DNA from: Oxalobacteraceae bacterium
GTDB lineage: Bacteria; Pseudomonadota; Gammaproteobacteria; Burkholderiales; Burkholderiaceae_D
Length of the DNA: 64,000 nt
NCBI GenBank assembly: GCA_013284265.1
Contig: JABTBR010000003.1
Coordinates: forward strand, 1 to 64,000
Reading direction: 5' to 3'
Shown piece after piece: positions 61,278 to 64,000 of the stretch (its first letter is position 1; each line of letters starts with the position of its first letter). The notes under the pieces are model-generated. The model was not told the origin of the DNA. It saw only the letters and a list, made by a program, of their open reading frames with translations, and made no database searches. Position numbers and translations under genes: made by a program.

Positions 61278-62765
61278 ATGACAACAACATCCTGGCATGC
61301 GCGCGCCAGCGCGCTGCAAATCGATGGCCGCGCCTTCATCGGCGGCGAACGGGTCTGGTCCCGTTCGGAACAGCGTTTCGACAATCTGTCGCCGGTGGAC
61401 GGACGCAATCTCGGCGCCGTGGCGCGCTGCGACGGCGCCGACGTGGACCTGGCGGTGGCCGCCGCGCGCGCCGCCTTCGAGGACCGGCGCTGGGCCGGCA
61501 AGTCGCCGGCGCAGCGCAAGCGGGTACTGATCCGCTTTGCCGACCTGGTACAGCAGAACGGGGCCGAACTGGCCCTGCTTGAAACGCTGGACATGGGCAA
61601 GCCGATCAAGTACAGCCAGAGCGTGGACGTGAACTCCACCGCCAACTGCCTGCGCTGGTATGGCGAGGCGATCGACAAGGTCTATGACGAGATCGCGCCG
61701 ACGGCGGAAAATAGCCTGGCCCTGATCACCCGCGAAGCGGTCGGTGTGGTGGCGGCCATCGTGCCGTGGAACTACCCGATGATCATGGCGGCCTGGAAGA
61801 TCGCACCGGCGCTGGCCGCCGGGAATAGCGTCATTCTCAAGCCCTCCGAGAAATCGCCGCTGACCGCCTTGCGGCTGGCCGACCTGGCACTGGAAGCAGG
61901 TATTCCGCCCGGCGTATTCAATGTGCTGCCGGGCTACGGCCATGAAGCCGGCGCCGCACTGGCCCTGCATATGGACGTGGACTGCATCGGCTTTACCGGC
62001 TCGACCAAGGTTGGCAAGCAGATCCTGCAGATGGCGGGCCAGTCGAATCTGAAACGGGCCTGGACCGAGTTGGGCGGCAAGTCCGCCAATATCGTCTGCG
62101 CCGACTGCCCGGACATCGACAACGCGGTTGCCTCGGCCATCGGTTCGATCTTTTTCAATCAGGGTGAAAGCTGCAATGCACCTTCGCGCCTATTTGTGGA
62201 AGCATCGATCAAGGACCAGTTTATCGAAAAGGCTCTGGCGATGATGCCGGACTTTACTCCGGGCGATCCGCTCGACGAAGCCACCGTCATGGGCGCGATT
62301 GTCGATGCGACCCAGCTGAAAACCGTGATGGGCTATATCGAGGCTGGCAAAACCGGCGGCGCCAGCCTGCTGTCGGGCGGCCGCCAGGTGCGTAATGAGA
62401 GCGGTGGTTTTTATGTGGAGCCGACCCTGTTCGACAAGGTCGATTCGAACATGACGATCGCACGCGAAGAGATCTTCGGGCCGGTGCTGTCGGTGCTCAG
62501 CTTCGATACCATCGGCGAGGCGGTCGAACAGGCCAACGCCACGCCTTACGGCTTGCAGGCAGCCGTGTGGACCGCCGATATCAGCAAGGCGATCCAGACC
62601 GCGCGCGCGCTGCGGGCCGGCACCGTGCATGTGAACCAGTACGACGGGGACGACATTACCGTGCCGTTCGGCGGCTACAAGCAATCGGGCAATGGGCGTG
62701 ACAAATCGCTGCATGCCTTCGATAAATACACGGAACTGAAGACGACCTGGATCCAGATCGGCTAA
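61278..62765 (+). CDS. puuC: Gamma-glutamyl-gamma-aminobutyraldehyde dehydrogenase (PuuC-type ALDH)
   Basis: 495 residues, aldehyde dehydrogenase with IVPWNYPMIMAAWKIAPALA near 162, FTGSTKVGKQIL near 238, the base Glu in WTELGGKSANIV near 260 and the catalytic Cys in FFNQGESCNAPSRL near 295. The start at 61278 is preceded by GAGGAAG; an upstream in-frame extension overlaps the porin gene. It would oxidise gamma-glutamyl-aminobutyraldehyde or aminobutyraldehyde from the PuuA or SpuC routes. Confidence 0.88.
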   Translation: MTTTSWHARASALQIDGRAFIGGERVWSRSEQRFDNLSPVDGRNLGAVARCDGADVDLAVAAARAAFEDRRWAGKSPAQRKRVLIRFADLVQQNGAELALLETLDMGKPIKYSQSVDVNSTANCLRWYGEAIDKVYDEIAPTAENSLALITREAVGVVAAIVPWNYPMIMAAWKIAPALAAGNSVILKPSEKSPLTALRLADLALEAGIPPGVFNVLPGYGHEAGAALALHMDVDCIGFTGSTKVGKQILQMAGQSNLKRAWTELGGKSANIVCADCPDIDNAVASAIGSIFFNQGESCNAPSRLFVEASIKDQFIEKALAMMPDFTPGDPLDEATVMGAIVDATQLKTVMGYIEAGKTGGASLLSGGRQVRNESGGFYVEPTLFDKVDSNMTIAREEIFGPVLSVLSFDTIGEAVEQANATPYGLQAAVWTADISKAIQTARALRAGTVHVNQYDGDDITVPFGGYKQSGNGRDKSLHAFDKYTELKTTWIQIG

Positions 62766-62788
62766 GTTCTGTACCGCAGAGAGATGCA

Positions 62789-64000
62789 ATGAGTACAAGC
62801 AAACAGGCGGCGTCCCCAGTGACGCTGGCCGAGCAGCAGGCCGCGCTGGCCGGACAAGGCATCCGCTATGTGTTCGCCCAGTTCACCGACATTCACGGCG
62901 GTGCCAAGGGCAAGCTGATTCCCCTGGCCCATCTGGACGATATCGTGTCGCCCGGCGCGGGCTTTTCCGGTCCGTCGATCTGGGGAACGGGCCTGCCGCG
63001 CACCGGGCCGCGCTCGGAATATTATGGCCGCGCCGATCTCTCCACCTTGCAGCCCATGCCCTGGTTGCCCGGCTATGCGCGGGTCGCGCTGGACGGGCAT
63101 GTGGCAGGCCAGCCTTTCGAGGTCTGTCCGCGCCAGATCCTGCGGCGCCAGGTGGCGCGGCTAGCCCAGCGCGGCTGGACTTTGAACGCCGGGCTGGAGC
63201 CGGAGTTCTTCCTGCTCCAGCGCGGCCCGAACGGCTACGACGCGGAGCCGGGCGATACGCTGGAAAAACCATCCTACGACAGCAAAAGCCTGCTGCGCCG
63301 CCGCTCCTTCCTGGAAAAGCTGACGGCATCGCTGGACGCCTGCGGCCTGGGCGTATTCCAGATCGACCATGAGGATGCCACCGGCCAGTTCGAAGTGAAC
63401 TACCGCTATGCGGATGCTCTGAAGGCTGCCGACAACTTCATGCTGTTCAAGATGGCGGCCCATCACATCGCCGAGGAGGAGGGCATGCTGTTCTCGATGA
63501 TGCCGAAACCGTTCGCCGATCGTCCCGGCAGCGGCCTGCATTTCCACCTGTCGCTGGCCGATGAGGCGGGCAAGCCTGTGTTCCCGGCCGATCAGGATGC
63601 GCGCGGTCTTGGCATGTCCGCGCTGGCCTACCACTTCATGGCAGGCCTGCTGCATCACGCGCCAGCATTGACGGCGTTGTGCGCGCCGACGGTGAATTCG
63701 TACAAACGCCTGATGTGCGGGCAGTCGCTGTCCGGCACCAGCTGGGCCCCGGCCTTTATCGGCTACGGCAACAACAACCGCACCACAGTCGCGCGGGTGG
63801 TCTATCAGCGCATCGAATGGCGCCTGCCGGACAGCTCGGCCAATCCCTACCTGGCGCTGGCTGGCGTGATCGCGGCGGGTCTCGATGGCATCGACCGCAA
63901 GCTCGATGCGGGCGATCCCGTCAATCTGGATGTGTATGAGATGAGCGATGCCGAGCGCACCGCGCTGGGGCTGGAAATCCTGCCGCAGAATCTGGGTGTC
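62789..64000 (+). CDS. Type III glutamate--ammonia ligase family protein, 3' end outside window
   Basis: 404 codons are visible and the frame stays open to the right edge. The N-terminus (YVFAQFTDIHGGAKGKLIP) and the order of motifs EPEFFLL, HEDATGQFEVNY, HFHLSL and SSANPYLALAG match type III (GlnT-like) glutamine synthetases. All expected metal-site glutamates are in place, unlike the paralog at 40162. It follows puuC by 23 bases, so it is the next gene of the same operon. Its acceptor may be ammonia or an amine; this cannot be told from sequence alone. Confidence 0.85.
   Translation, partial: MSTSKQAASPVTLAEQQAALAGQGIRYVFAQFTDIHGGAKGKLIPLAHLDDIVSPGAGFSGPSIWGTGLPRTGPRSEYYGRADLSTLQPMPWLPGYARVALDGHVAGQPFEVCPRQILRRQVARLAQRGWTLNAGLEPEFFLLQRGPNGYDAEPGDTLEKPSYDSKSLLRRRSFLEKLTASLDACGLGVFQIDHEDATGQFEVNYRYADALKAADNFMLFKMAAHHIAEEEGMLFSMMPKPFADRPGSGLHFHLSLADEAGKPVFPADQDARGLGMSALAYHFMAGLLHHAPALTALCAPTVNSYKRLMCGQSLSGTSWAPAFIGYGNNNRTTVARVVYQRIEWRLPDSSANPYLALAGVIAAGLDGIDRKLDAGDPVNLDVYEMSDAERTALGLEILPQNLGV

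Overview
The window is high-GC DNA (roughly 60-65 % by eye). Gene content and synteny point to a betaproteobacterium of the Oxalobacteraceae (Massilia/Duganella/Janthinobacterium group). This rests on the nadK-recN and hemH/grpE-dnaK-dnaJ blocks, the Pcm/rhodanese/TolC order, a DUF3138-like porin and short GGGGTC-type inverted repeats. The genus is an inference. No rRNA, tRNA, CRISPR array or complete transposon was seen.

Layout. (1) 1-4543: arsenic cluster. It has the start of an arsenate-reductase-like gene and an ArsR on the minus strand, then a divergent second ArsR, a flavoprotein with a Cys-rich tail, a fatty-acid-hydroxylase-like membrane enzyme and an MFS transporter. (2) 4766-7521 (minus): reactive-sulfur operon with a BigR/SqrR-type repressor, two half-size YeeE/YedE proteins, TauE/SafE and an ETHE1-type persulfide dioxygenase. 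(3) 7877-19765: mostly housekeeping genes (TetR, Pcm-like, rhodanese, TolC, GloA, OsmC, a sorbosone-dehydrogenase-like protein, DUF3667, VOC, NadK, RecN). It also holds an unknown gene whose ribosome site lies in a very long hairpin. (4) 20001-26252: hemH, a 28-codon candidate membrane peptide, grpE, dnaK, dnaJ and carbonic anhydrase, with clear sigma-32 promoters before grpE and dnaK. (5) 27905-40055: complete nitrate assimilation (nasT, nasS, a soluble PilJ/chemoreceptor-like protein, cobA, narK-type transporter, nirB, nirD, a NirB-like flavoprotein and nasA). Two sigma-54 promoters each feed an untranslated leader with ANTAR-type hexaloop hairpins overlapping an intrinsic terminator. (6) 40162-64000: polyamine and GABA catabolism. 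There are two PuuA-like glutamine synthetase paralogs plus a third, type III, one. There are two copies of a potGHI ABC transporter (one with potF), spuC, puuD, puuC, gabT, gabD and gabR, and a porin. A low-GC two-gene module with a TIR/deoxyribosyltransferase-like protein sits between the two polyamine blocks.

How the parts work together. Nitrogen limitation (sigma-54/NtrC) and nitrate (NasS/NasT antitermination) would jointly open the nitrate operons. CobA supplies siroheme precursor for NirB, and NirBD yields ammonium. Polyamines imported by PotFGHI are gamma-glutamylated (PuuA) or transaminated (SpuC), oxidised (PuuC), hydrolysed (PuuD) to GABA and passed through GabT/GabD to succinate. 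No PuuB oxidase is visible in the window.

Most noteworthy: the paired ANTAR leaders, the PilJ-domain protein in the nas cluster, the PuuA paralog that has lost a metal-binding glutamate (E217G), the TIR-like two-gene module, the ars cluster with a membrane hydroxylase, and the RBS-sequestering hairpin before the unknown gene at 18459.
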